From contig JAZGTH010000041.1 of NCBI GenBank assembly GCA_036877525.1, positions 1,364,001 through 1,428,000 of the forward strand: a stretch of DNA of 64,000 bases, read 5' to 3'. Of this stretch, positions 58,501 through 64,000 are shown piece by piece. This DNA comes from Chromobotia macracanthus (lineage: Eukaryota; Chordata; Actinopteri; Cypriniformes; Botiidae). The stretch's first letter is position 1; every line of letters starts with the position of its first letter. The notes under the pieces were generated by a model, which saw nothing but the letters and a program-made list of their open reading frames with translations, was not told where the DNA came from and did not search any database. A program made the translations under genes and the position numbers.

Positions 58501-61500
58501 GGTACAGAGTTTGGAAGATCATTCCACCAGCAAGGAATAGTGAAGATGAACCTGCGAGCAAATGATTGTGTGCCCTTTGAAGAGGGTATAACAGGGCAAC
58601 ATTCTCTCGCTGACTGGGGGTTCTGGAAGGGGTGTAGATATGTATGAGTTTGTGCAGTTCCTTGGATCCCCAGCAGGGACATAATTATATTTATATATAT
58701 AATGTATATATAATTTATATATAATATAATTTATTTATTTATATATATTATAATATTAGAATATATAATTTATTATATAACATGCCTTATTATTATTATT
58801 ATGCCATAAGTATTATGTGTTATATATGGCAAATCTACATTACATGCACAATTATGCATTCGGCAGAGGCTTTTATTCAAAGTGACTTACAGTACATTCA
58901 AGTTACACATTCTGTCAGTACATGTGCTCCCCTGGGAATCGAATCAACAACCCTTGTGCTGCTAATGCAGTGCTCTAGCAACTGAGCTACAGGAGTGTGT
59001 TGTTTTGGTAATATGGTCAGAGAATGTTAGCTGGCCATCAAAGACTATACCAAGGTTTCTGGCTGTCCATGTTGGTTTTAGGGTTGTGGAGCCAAGCTGG
59101 ACTATAAAATTGTGTAAAGCAGTAAGCTTACTTGGAAAGCCAAGAAGTTTAGTCTTGGCTAGGTTGAGTTGTATGTGGTGTTTTATTAACCAAACTGAGA
59201 TGTCTTCCAGACAGGCTGATATGTGTGCCATTACTGTGTGATCATCAGGGTGGAAGGAGAGGAAGATCTGGATGTCATCAGCATAGCAGTGATATGAGAA
59301 GCCGTGTGATTGTGTAATAGGACATAATGATGTAGATGGAGAACAGAAGTGGTCCAAGGACTGATCCTTGAGGGGACCCCTGTGACCATGTGATGTGGTT
59401 TGGACAGCTCACCTCTCCACGACACCCAGAAGGATCTATCAGAGGTAGGACTTAAACCACTGGAGTGCAGTTCCTTGGATCCCCAGCGAGGACAGTGTGT
59501 TAAGGAGGATCTGGTTATTGGTTATTGACTGTTTCAAAGGGTGCGGACAGATCGAGTAGCAATAGTACAGAGGATTTGGACTCCGCCTTAGCTGTCCTCA
59601 AGGCTTTAGTGACAGACAGCGGCACAGTGTCAGTGGAGTGTTTGCTCTTGAAGCCAGACTGCATGTTGTCGAGCCGGTTGTTCTGCAAGAGAAAAGATGA
59701 TGTCTGGTTGCAAACCAGCTTGTTCAATTGTTTTTGCTATGAACGGAAGGAGTGAGACAGGTCTGTAGTTGTTAGGAAATGTCTAGTTTGGGCTTTTTAA
59801 GCAGAGGAGTAACCAGGGCTTGCTTAAATGTGGTGGGGAAAGTGCCAGTAAGAAGGGATGAGTTGATGATATGTGTGAGTGATGGTATGAGTGAGCTTGA
59901 TATGGTCTGTAAGAAATGGGAGGGGATTTGGGTCGAGTGGGAAGGTAATGGGGTGACAGGATAGAAGTTTGGAGACCTCTGCTTCACTGAGCATAGAAAA
60001 AGAGGTGAGTAGAGTTTTGGGTGTGGGTGGGTCAGGTCCTTGAGATGATGGTGGTGTAAACTGGCTGCTAATGGATGCTATTTTGTTTGTGAAAAAGTCT
60101 GCAAAGTTTTTTGCTGATAAGGAGGGTGTAGGTGGAGGGGGACAGAGGAAGAAGTTGAAAGTTCTGAAGAGCTTGCGAGCATCAGATGAATTGCTAACCT
60201 TGGTGGCGTAATATGTGGACATTGCTGTCCTCCTTACAGTGACTGATACTTACTGAGGTCAGCAGAACCTCATCACTGACTGAGGGTTTGGCAAATGCCA
60301 GTCAAATGGAACAGTGTAAAAGATATGTGTATGTACGTATTTACTTATTACTTGTATATATCTTTAATTAATCTTAAAAAGAAGCCCAAAAAGCAAAGCA
60401 ATACATTTCTTCCAATATGTTAAAAAAAATATTATTTTCCTTCTACCTGTCTCACTCCCTGGCTGAATCTGATGTGAGATCACTGCACCAGAGCTAGTGC
60501 TAGGTTGAATTTCTCCACCTTAATTTAAAAAAAAAGAGGAAAAAGAAAATTACATAATTGTCTAAAACTTCAAAATAAGTACAATAATGACTGACAAAAT
60601 ATAATTTAGAAAAATCATAATGTTATTGCATTTTTATGACTCATATTTATTCATGTTTGCACTATAGCTCCTGTCTTCCTGCTCCCTTCCTACCTATATA
60701 AAGGAATGTGAATATTTGTCTGCTAAAATACTTGTGTAACTTTACAATAAATAATATTAATGTCTAGCAGTTCAACACTTGCAAGTGAAAACTGCAGTAT
60801 TTTTAGATGAAACTGACCTGCACTTGAAGCCCTGAACAGATCGGAAATGTTGCAACATTTCGCTGCTTCTTCTAGAAGTGCTTTATTTTTATGTGTCCTT
60901 TCCCTTTCTGCTCCACCTGGCCGCTTTCTTGCCATCCTCCCACGTCTGTTTAACCAGAGGCACGGAGAGGATGTAAATCGAACCGTAGTGTAACATTGCT
61001 AGTCAAGACTAACAGATTTAGATTAATGCATACATACATGCGTATGATACATTTTTTAATTATTATTTAATTAAATCAAGTGCTTCAATGCTTTTAATTA
61101 AACAGTTTTCTTATTTCTTACGACTGGACAGTTATAACACATTCACTTTAATTCAAATATTTAAGCAATTGTCTGTATAAATTACATTTTTATTGTTTCG
61201 CTTTTAGTTTTAAGATCCAGACACAAGCAATGATTAATGCATCAGTGATCCTTAAATTAAATGTTATTGTGCCTTTCAGACTAGACAAACAGGATTTTTT
61301 AAAGAAGTTAAACTGAAGACGCAAGATTAATGTTGTGCTGTTTCTGCTCTCAGGGAAGAGCTATGATGAGAGGGTGGACATCTTCTCCTTCGGCATCATG
61401 CTGTGTGAGGTGAGTGTTTCAGGACGGATCTGTGGGAATAATCATCTCTTTTCACATGACCTTCCAGGGCTGTTATAATGGGAGACTTGAGTTAGGATAC

Positions 61501-62994
61501 AGTCTGACAGCTGTACATTAGTGAGAAATCAAAAATAGGCCAGTAGAGCCTTCAGCCCGTCATCACTGCACTGGTTTGAGGAAGCAGTTAAACAAGAAGT
61601 AATTGGTTGGCTGTGGGTTGGTAAAGCACAGAGTCGAGAGGAAAGCTGGTACTTCCCTGTTTTTAGACCTTTCCCAGTCAAACTCTGTGTTTTGTCTCAG
61701 ATTATAGGGCGAGTCAACGCTGACCCTGACTATCTGCCCCGGGAGATGGATTTCGGGCTGAACGTTAAGGGTTTTTTGGATGATTACTGCCCACCTGACT
61801 GTCCGGTCACTTTCTTCCCCATGGCGGCACTGTGCTGTGACCTGGACTCTGAGAAACGGTCAGAGTCAAACACATCAGATGCTTGGAGAGAATACACAGC
61901 TTATGTTATTATAAGCATATACTAAGCAGTGCCATGGCAACCGTCCAGGACACGCTAGCAACTGCTTAGCAATGCCATAGCAACCACTCAGAACACCTCA
62001 TAAAGGCTTTGTAATGTACATAAAGCAATTTATTCAAAGAAAAATAAAGCAAAGAAAAAAGTATTCATTCTACACTAGATTTTTAAACGATTTTAAATTT
62101 TCAGGCAAAATTTGGCAAGTCAACATCAAGTCTTTAAATTACTAGCTAGCCGATTTCATATTATAAACATTTTTGATATGTTGCAATTATGTACAGTACT
62201 TTGCAACAGTCCTAGGCCATTATTAAATTTCAGCAGGGGTATTTAAGCAATGATATAATAATCATATGTAATTATTTCCCAGTCTCTTTATTAGAATACA
62301 ACCAGAAAATACAGGAAATTTAAATGTTGTATTAAAAAATGGAAAACAATTAATAAAAGAGCTTCTATAAGCTAAAATAGCAAGTATTTATTGTGACCTC
62401 CCCACACACTTGAGAAATAGCAGGAACACAGCTCTCTTAAACCTAAAAGAATGGAACCCAATTTCTTATTTTAATCTAATGACTTCAGGACAGTTTCCCT
62501 AAAAGAATTCAATATGTGCTTAGTGCCAAGAGACTAAATACTGACTTTTGCCTGAAGAGGCCCTTTTGTTCTGAAATGTATGTTGTTTTTTTTTTGTTGT
62601 TTTTTTGTGTACATATTTACCGTATTTTCTGTTTGTAGCTTAAATAAATATCATTAAAACTTTGCTAAAATGGGTGGTGGCCTAGGACTTCTGCACAGTA
62701 CTGTGTGTTGTAGTATGAAAAACTGAGATGTGTTGCGATTGCTCTTGACATGTTTGATCTTATATGATCAGTGATGTCTGTTGCAGGCCTGCGTTCTCTA
62801 AGCTGGAAGTATGGCTGGAGAATCTGCAGATGCATTTGGAGATGGGACTTCATCTAGTCTCAGAGCTGGAGAACATTCACAGAGACTTCTGGAAGAAACA
62901 CTCATCCAGCAAACATGGGCTTCACACTCACCCTGAGCAGCCTGAGTCGCCTGAGATCAGCGGGTCAGATGACAGGATTCACTATAGACAATGA
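20812..62994 (+). CDS. limk1: LIM domain kinase 1, complete, 16 coding exons
   Basis: LIMK1 is a cytoplasmic Ser/Thr kinase that phosphorylates cofilin/ADF on Ser3, downstream of ROCK and PAK, stabilising actin filaments. Sixteen exons join with matching phases into 2019 nt, 672 residues plus TGA (human about 647). LIM1 has ligands C26, C29, H47, C50, C53, C56, C73 and D76; LIM2 has C85, C88, H106, C109, C112, C115, C135 and C138. A PDZ domain lies at about 160-255, a Ser/Pro-rich linker at 256-338 and the kinase at about 345-615. The kinase has the glycine loop G352-x-G354-x-x-G357, catalytic K374, HRDLNSHN with D466, DFG at 484-486, a basic activation loop and T518, equivalent to the ROCK/PAK site. 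No stop or frameshift was found. The start is chosen because [10 protein letters not shown] matches the family N-terminus. Paralogue (limk1a or limk1b) is not decided. Confidence 0.96.
22195..22545 (-). mobile_element. L2-type LINE 3' end, antisense
   Basis: This lies in limk1 intron 1. It begins at its tail with the fish L2/SINE tail TTTATCCAAAGCAACTTACAA, then reads leftward from the C-terminal coding part. It is clearly the same family as 32390-32915 and 58241-58682 (shared ACAATGAAGC and the [12 protein letters not shown] coding segment). Confidence 0.7.
22830..22926 (+). CDS. limk1: limk1 exon 2 (residues 20-51), LIM1 first zinc module
   Basis: Encodes C26, C29, H47 and C50 of LIM1. The acceptor is a tandem CAGCAG: use of the second AG starts at 22830, use of the first at 22827 and adds one residue without changing frame. 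Donor GTCAGA, phase 2 end. Confidence 0.93.
25179..25646 (+). other. unassigned open frame of 155 codons in limk1 intron 2
   Basis: An open frame with no domain I recognise. Hydrophobic N-terminal part ([11 protein letters not shown]) then His/Cys-rich sequence. Codon pattern does not look coding, and no splice or promoter context supports it. It may be old transposon sequence read in a chance frame. Confidence 0.15.
28524..28549 (+). other. limk1: candidate alternative first exon A of limk1
   Basis: ATG at 28524 starts MEFRHRRT and ends with a split AG codon before a good donor (AAG then GTAGGT at 28550). The phase 2 end equals that of exon 2, so joining to exon 3 at 38005 gives Arg and then [10 protein letters not shown] in frame. 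This would keep the second half of LIM1 and lose its first zinc module, like the known LIMK2b form. No transcript evidence is available here. Confidence 0.35.
32390..32915 (-). mobile_element. L2-type LINE 3' end, antisense
   Basis: The tail (CCAAAGCAACTTACAAG) lies at the left. On the minus strand 32911-32603 encodes the C-terminal L2 block with [21 protein letters not shown], common in fish L2 elements. Truncated at its 5' end, so a dead-on-arrival copy. Confidence 0.8.
34529..34595. repeat. left arm of a 2.1-kb inverted repeat
   Basis: About 67 bp, roughly 90 percent identical to the reverse complement of 36570-36635. Both arms share an AAACTCATTT-like outer border and an adjacent T run (A run on the right). 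They could be terminal repeats of one element or two opposite copies of a retroposon. Confidence 0.65.
35368..35793 (+). other. unassigned 141-codon open frame between the inverted-repeat arms
   Basis: No recognised domain. It lies inside the 34529-36635 inverted-repeat segment, so it may be internal transposon sequence. Composition gives no firm coding signal. Confidence 0.2.
36570..36635. repeat. right arm of the 2.1-kb inverted repeat
   Basis: Reverse complement of 34529-34595 with about six mismatches. Shared core includes GGATCATTCACTCCATTCAC. Confidence 0.65.
36763..36846. repeat. 21-bp tandem repeat, 4 copies
   Basis: Unit ATGCTAAGTCATGTCGGCATC, three near-identical copies and a diverged fourth. 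A related, degenerate array is at about 27795-27870. Confidence 0.85.
36925..37511 (+). mobile_element. Rex1/CR1-like LINE fragment, sense
   Basis: Encodes part of the reverse transcriptase: [35 protein letters not shown] and NTGAPQGC, close to the antisense copy at 41606-45129. After APQGC the coding part is deleted directly into a 3' UTR that ends in GACAGTAAAGCAGACTTAG, the counterpart of the other copy's tail. Its 5' end is truncated too. Confidence 0.8.
38005..38143 (+). CDS. limk1: limk1 exon 3 (residues 52-98), LIM1 second module and start of LIM2
   Basis: After CTCTCAG it encodes the [17 protein letters not shown] segment with LIM1 ligands C53, C56, C73 and D76, then LIM2 C85 and C88. 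Donor GTGAGT, phase 0 end. Confidence 0.97.
39769..39886. repeat. GA-rich repeat (AGAGAGACAG units)
   Basis: About nine copies of a 12-bp GAGA/GACA unit ending in a pure GA run. The open frames across it are low-complexity artefacts. Confidence 0.95.
39966..40028 (+). other. limk1: candidate alternative first exon B of limk1
   Basis: ATG at 39966 starts a 21-codon frame, [20 protein letters not shown] and a final Lys, that ends exactly on a codon at a strong donor (AAG then GTAAGA at 40029). The phase 0 end equals exon 3, so joining to exon 4 at 47949 is in frame. Such a form would lack LIM1 and the first two LIM2 ligands. An in-frame stop lies 12 nt upstream, so the ATG would be a true start. 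No transcript evidence. Confidence 0.3.
42077..42117. repeat. (AT)n tract in LINE 3' UTR
   Basis: An A run followed by about 20 AT units. Confidence 0.95.
42137..43270 (-). pseudogene. Rex1-like LINE reverse transcriptase, C-terminal part
   Basis: A 377-codon frame with RT blocks in order: [55 protein letters not shown] with the catalytic aspartates, [12 protein letters not shown], and a family-typical C-terminus with [15 protein letters not shown] and [19 protein letters not shown]. No internal stops. It is separated from its N-terminal part by one frameshift. Confidence 0.85.
43279..45189 (-). pseudogene. Rex1-like LINE endonuclease and RT N-terminal part
   Basis: A 636-codon frame. Its first about 19 residues come from antisense SINE sequence (45130-45189), so the natural LINE start is further inside. 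Endonuclease motifs ([37 protein letters not shown]) lie in the first half, and the RT entry block [17 protein letters not shown] near the end. It stops after NDYRPID by frameshift. Confidence 0.85.
45130..45275 (+). mobile_element. tRNA-derived SINE, sense
   Basis: The tRNA-like head (GGAGCATTGCGTTAGCAGTG and a decayed B box) is followed by a body and a tail with AAGCATCTGCCAAATGCG, a diverged form of the common fish SINE/L2 tail. It abuts the 5' end of the Rex1-like LINE directly. Confidence 0.7.
47949..48058 (+). CDS. limk1: limk1 exon 4 (residues 99-134), LIM2
   Basis: After GTTGCAG it encodes [20 protein letters not shown] with LIM2 ligands H106, C109, C112 and C115. Donor GTGAGA, phase 2 end. 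Confidence 0.97.
49320..49517 (+). CDS. limk1: limk1 exon 5 (residues 135-200), LIM2 end and PDZ start
   Basis: After CCTCTAG it completes LIM2 with C135 and C138 and enters the PDZ domain ([20 protein letters not shown]). Donor GTGAGT, phase 2. The next bases are a TG microsatellite. Confidence 0.96.
49662..49718. mobile_element. SINE/L2 tail fragment
   Basis: Contains CATTTAGCAGACGCTTTTAT followed by CCAAAGCGACTTACAAG, the conserved fish SINE/L2 3' tail. Only the tail remains, and it runs straight into the 21-bp minisatellite. Confidence 0.75.
49719..50285. repeat. 21-bp minisatellite, 27 copies
   Basis: AAGTCTACATGGCTAAATAGC, repeated 27 times over exactly 567 bp with no variants I can see, inside limk1 intron 5. 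Since 21 is a multiple of 3, it gives long open frames on both strands (KSTWLNS and LLFSHVD repeats). They are not genes. Confidence 0.97.
50286..50317. repeat. perfect hairpin ending the minisatellite
   Basis: Arms AAGTCTACATAGCT (50286-50299) and AGCTATGTAGACTT (50304-50317) are exact complements around an ACAT loop. The left arm is a variant of the repeat unit. A partial second copy of the unit's left flank (ACAAGCCAAGTCTACA) follows at about 50324-50339. Confidence 0.9.
50521..50626 (+). CDS. limk1: limk1 exon 6 (residues 201-236), PDZ
   Basis: After GTTCAG it encodes the PDZ core with [19 protein letters not shown]. Donor GTGAAT, phase 0 end. The next intron is only 263 nt. Confidence 0.96.
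50890..51077 (+). CDS. limk1: limk1 exon 7 (residues 237-298), PDZ end and linker
   Basis: After GTGTAG it encodes [20 protein letters not shown] (end of PDZ) and a poorly conserved Ser/Pro-rich linker. Donor GTCAGT, phase 2 end. Confidence 0.95.
52307..52493 (+). CDS. limk1: limk1 exon 8 (residues 299-361), linker and kinase glycine loop
   Basis: After ATGCAG it encodes [18 protein letters not shown] and the kinase start with the glycine-rich loop [11 protein letters not shown]. The Ile between the first two loop glycines replaces the usual Lys. Donor GTTAGC, phase 0. Confidence 0.96.
52943..53029 (+). CDS. limk1: limk1 exon 9 (residues 362-390), ATP-binding lysine
   Basis: Encodes [21 protein letters not shown]374 in the VMVMKEL strand is the ATP-anchoring lysine. 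Donor GTGCAG, phase 0. Confidence 0.96.
53568..53699 (+). CDS. limk1: limk1 exon 10 (residues 391-434)
   Basis: Encodes [20 protein letters not shown] and the hinge region with EYIKGGTL. Donor GTCTGT (non-consensus beyond GT), phase 0. Confidence 0.96.
53816..53875 (+). CDS. limk1: limk1 exon 11 (residues 435-454)
   Basis: A 60-nt exon encoding [20 protein letters not shown]. Acceptor AACAG, donor GTGAGT, phase 0 on both sides. Confidence 0.96.
54312..55072. mobile_element. miniature DIRS-like element (non-autonomous)
   Basis: About 0.76 kb in limk1 intron 11. The left end (54312, TGGTTCTCTTTCGAGTAAGC) is complementary to about 54800-54850, and the right end (about 55040-55072, ACCGGGTTACATATGTAACC) is complementary to about 54855-54883. 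The two complements lie side by side as in a DIRS internal complementary region. The outer ends are also inverted to each other (CCTATTTATAAGCAGGT near 54407 against ACCTGCCTATAAATAGG near 55010). There is no RT or recombinase. A 93-codon frame at 54510-54791 is unassigned, possibly a gag remnant. Confidence 0.7.
55686..55751 (+). CDS. limk1: limk1 exon 12 (residues 455-476), catalytic loop
   Basis: Encodes [20 protein letters not shown] with the catalytic Asp 466 in HRDLNSHN, the form typical of LIM kinases. Acceptor TTGCAG, donor GTAAAA. Confidence 0.97.
56081..56249 (+). CDS. limk1: limk1 exon 13 (residues 477-532), DFG and activation loop
   Basis: Encodes [15 protein letters not shown], then the lysine/arginine-rich activation loop ([20 protein letters not shown]) with T518, the site phosphorylated by ROCK/PAK in mammals. 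Donor GTGAGA, phase 1. Confidence 0.97.
56562..57164 (-). pseudogene. hAT (ZMYM1-like) transposase C-terminal part
   Basis: A 200-codon open frame with the acidic, lysine-rich segment and the [14 protein letters not shown] region of ZMYM1-like hAT proteins. It ends at a stop near the left terminus. Transposon-derived, antisense in limk1 intron 13. Confidence 0.6.
57488..57859 (-). pseudogene. hAT (ZMYM1-like) transposase middle part
   Basis: A 123-codon frame with [36 protein letters not shown] and [13 protein letters not shown], the catalytic Asp-containing region of this hAT group. It is out of frame with its neighbours. Confidence 0.7.
58241..58682 (-). mobile_element. L2-type LINE 3' end, antisense
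   Basis: The tail at the left (TATTTATCCAAAGCAACTTA). On the minus strand it encodes [31 protein letters not shown], the last coding block of the family. It may be the 3' part of the same insertion as 59000-60240, with the middle lost. Confidence 0.75.
58857..58995 (-). mobile_element. tRNA-derived SINE, antisense
   Basis: The tail lies at the left (CATTCGGCAGAGGCTTTTAT) and the tRNA-like head at the right; on the minus strand it reads CCTGTAGCTCAGTTGC, a B-box-like GGTTGTTGATTCGATTCCC and GGGGAGC. It lies within or at the edge of the L2 copy and contributes the end of the frame at 58962. Confidence 0.8.
59000..60240 (-). mobile_element. L2-type LINE reverse transcriptase, antisense, decayed
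   Basis: On the minus strand the blocks run in order. At 60222-59824 is [17 protein letters not shown] and [12 protein letters not shown]. At 59987-59772 is [20 protein letters not shown]. At 59727-59515 is [14 protein letters not shown]. At 59357-59000 is [16 protein letters not shown] with the catalytic YADD, then [12 protein letters not shown]. Frameshifts separate the pieces. Inserted within the ZMYM1-type hAT. Confidence 0.82.
61354..61409 (+). CDS. limk1: limk1 exon 14 (residues 533-551)
   Basis: After CTCTCAG it encodes [18 protein letters not shown], the kinase F-helix region with the invariant Asp. Donor GTGAGT. Confidence 0.97.
61701..61858 (+). CDS. limk1: limk1 exon 15 (residues 552-603)
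   Basis: After GTCTCAG it encodes [20 protein letters not shown] and CCDLDSEKR at the end of the kinase C-lobe. Donor GTCAGA, phase 2. Confidence 0.97.
62194..62703. mobile_element. Tc1/mariner-like MITE
   Basis: About 510 bp in limk1 intron 15 with inverted ends CAGTACTTTGCAACAGTCCT (left) and the complement CAGTACTGTGCAGAAGTCCT (right), both continuing AGGCC. A TA precedes the left end; the right flank is TG, so the TA duplication is probably mutated. No transposase. The interior is AT-rich. Confidence 0.75.
62787..62994 (+). CDS. limk1: limk1 exon 16 (residues 604-672) and stop
   Basis: After GTTGCAG it encodes [20 protein letters not shown], an amphipathic C-terminal region, ending DDRIHYRQ and TGA at 62992-62994. 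It closes the kinase domain and the variable tail. Confidence 0.95.
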
Positions 62995-64000
62995 CATGAC
63001 TCTACTGATGGACTCTGAGAGTCACTTCATTGTGGCCGGAGAGTTTCAGACACATGCTTCTGGAAATCCAGGCATCAAATGACAGCAGCAACTCAATGTC
63101 ATTTGATCAATTGTCATTTGATTTGCAACCGTTTCAACGTCATAACGCGTTGCTTGTGCCGCTCGGTGTTCTGTGGCTTAATCGTTGCGTAATTGTGCGT
63201 ATCAAGGCATGGTCCTTCAGCTTTGGTTGCCATCAACATTTTGTTGGTGCAACAGTTGTTTACAGATGTTTTGAGCATCCATTGCAATACTTCAGTGTGA
63301 AAACCTCACCTGAGAAGCGCAGTTGTGGTGTAGAGTTTATCAATCATAATTCGTTTATAATGCATGTCTGAAAGTAGTCTCGTTGTGGCTTATTGTTTAA
63401 CATACAGTGAAATCTGTTCACATTACTGTCTAGCTAATTACAAGAGCTGTGTAAGAAAGCTCTGACTCGTGACGTGACTGTTGTGATATCATAGTAAAAC
63501 AACCAAAGTGGCAACGGCCTCAAAAGTTAAGGTAGTTTCATAAAATTCTACAATCACGCAGTATAGAAAACTGTGTTCAGTCCTGTCTGCTGCATAACAT
63601 CAACGTTTCCCATGTCTTTCTGTTCTTTGTATTAGGTACAGCCTTATCAGATGTAAACTAACAGTGTTGGCAGAGTGAAACCAGGCATATCCTGCGATGT
63701 AAATTGCTAATTATTATTAGTATATAACGTAAATGTTTGAAATATTGTATATGTGCAAACTTTATTTTGAATACTGATTCCACATTGGCATATTTTTGTT
63801 TTGTACATATGCTGAAATGCAAGTCAAGCCTGAGAAAGACCACCATAAAATAATGAATTGTAGTGGCTTCCCATATGTGTGGATAACACAAAACAACTTA
63901 CCATGTGTCTCAGCTCGCTTCTACAGATCTTAAGTGATTTACTGTCTCTTGACTGGGTGAATCTCACAATAACATGTCTGTGCCAAATTTTGACAAGAAT
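62995..64000 (+). other. limk1: limk1 3' UTR and downstream
   Basis: One kilobase after the stop with no repeat I can name. I see no canonical AATAAA in this stretch, so the polyadenylation site may use a variant hexamer or lie beyond the window. Confidence 0.5.

Larger units (their letters stand above)
56284..60940 (-). mobile_element. ZMYM1-type hAT transposon, antisense, broken by L2 and SINE
   Basis: The 3' end lies at 56284 with CAGGGCCAGACCGGG, a hAT-type terminus. On the minus strand the N-terminal piece [18 protein letters not shown] is at 60935-60723. Then come [15 protein letters not shown] at 58230-57934, [20 protein letters not shown] at 57859-57488 and the C-terminal part at 57164-56562. 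Together they resemble the DUF4371/ZMYM1-like hAT transposase. The reading frame is split by L2 (58241-58682 and 59000-60240) and a SINE. The matching right terminus and target duplication were not found. Confidence 0.7.

Noticed and set aside
63840..63860. limk1 polyadenylation signal
   Set aside because: The A-rich CATAAAATAATG is not AATAAA, and no GT-rich element clearly follows, so I did not call it.

Overview
The window is vertebrate nuclear DNA, almost certainly from a teleost and probably a cyprinid-like fish. The coding signal is split into short exons with GT/AG borders. The introns are full of fish-type repeats: L2 and Rex1/CR1-like LINEs, tRNA-derived SINEs, hAT elements, DIRS elements, a mariner-like MITE and long CA/GA/AT tracts. 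There is no operon structure, and the long microsatellite reading frames are not genes.

Two host genes lie head to tail on the + strand. The first, from the left edge to about 18.3 kb, is the 3' part of an elastin gene. I see twelve small exons, nearly all with split glycine codons. They include a lysine-proline cross-link exon, a KAAKY cross-link exon and the diagnostic C-terminal exon with two cysteines and a basic tail. The second, from about 20.4 to 63 kb, is a complete LIM-domain kinase 1 gene. Sixteen coding exons join in frame without a break into a 672-residue protein: two LIM domains, a PDZ domain, a Ser/Pro linker and a kinase domain with all the catalytic residues. Elastin next to LIMK1 is the arrangement of the human Williams-Beuren region (7q11.23), so this is conserved vertebrate synteny. 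One gene encodes an extracellular matrix protein and the other a cofilin kinase; they are neighbours rather than a joint pathway.

Layout: 0-6.3 kb elastin exons with an inserted antisense L2 LINE; 6.3-13.3 kb one hAT element, bounded by a perfect 8-bp target duplication, carrying a nested 4.8-kb DIRS element; 13.3-18.3 kb the last elastin exons and 3' UTR; 18.3-20.4 kb intergenic; 20.4-21 kb CpG-rich limk1 promoter; 22.9-48 kb two large limk1 introns with LINE and SINE fragments, a 2.1-kb inverted-repeat segment and a nearly intact Rex1-like LINE; 48-56.2 kb the LIM2, PDZ and N-terminal kinase exons, with a 27-copy 21-bp minisatellite and a miniature DIRS-like element in the introns; 56.3-61 kb an antisense ZMYM1-type hAT broken by L2 and SINE sequence; 61.3-63 kb the last limk1 exons with a mariner-like MITE; then limk1 3' UTR.

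The observations I rate highest are two candidate alternative first exons inside limk1, each ending in a good donor in exactly the phase needed to join the next LIM exon; the nested hAT/DIRS structure; the miniature non-autonomous DIRS-like element; and the minisatellite ending in a perfect hairpin. I found no wholly new gene system. Exon borders were read by eye from splice sites and frame, without transcript data.
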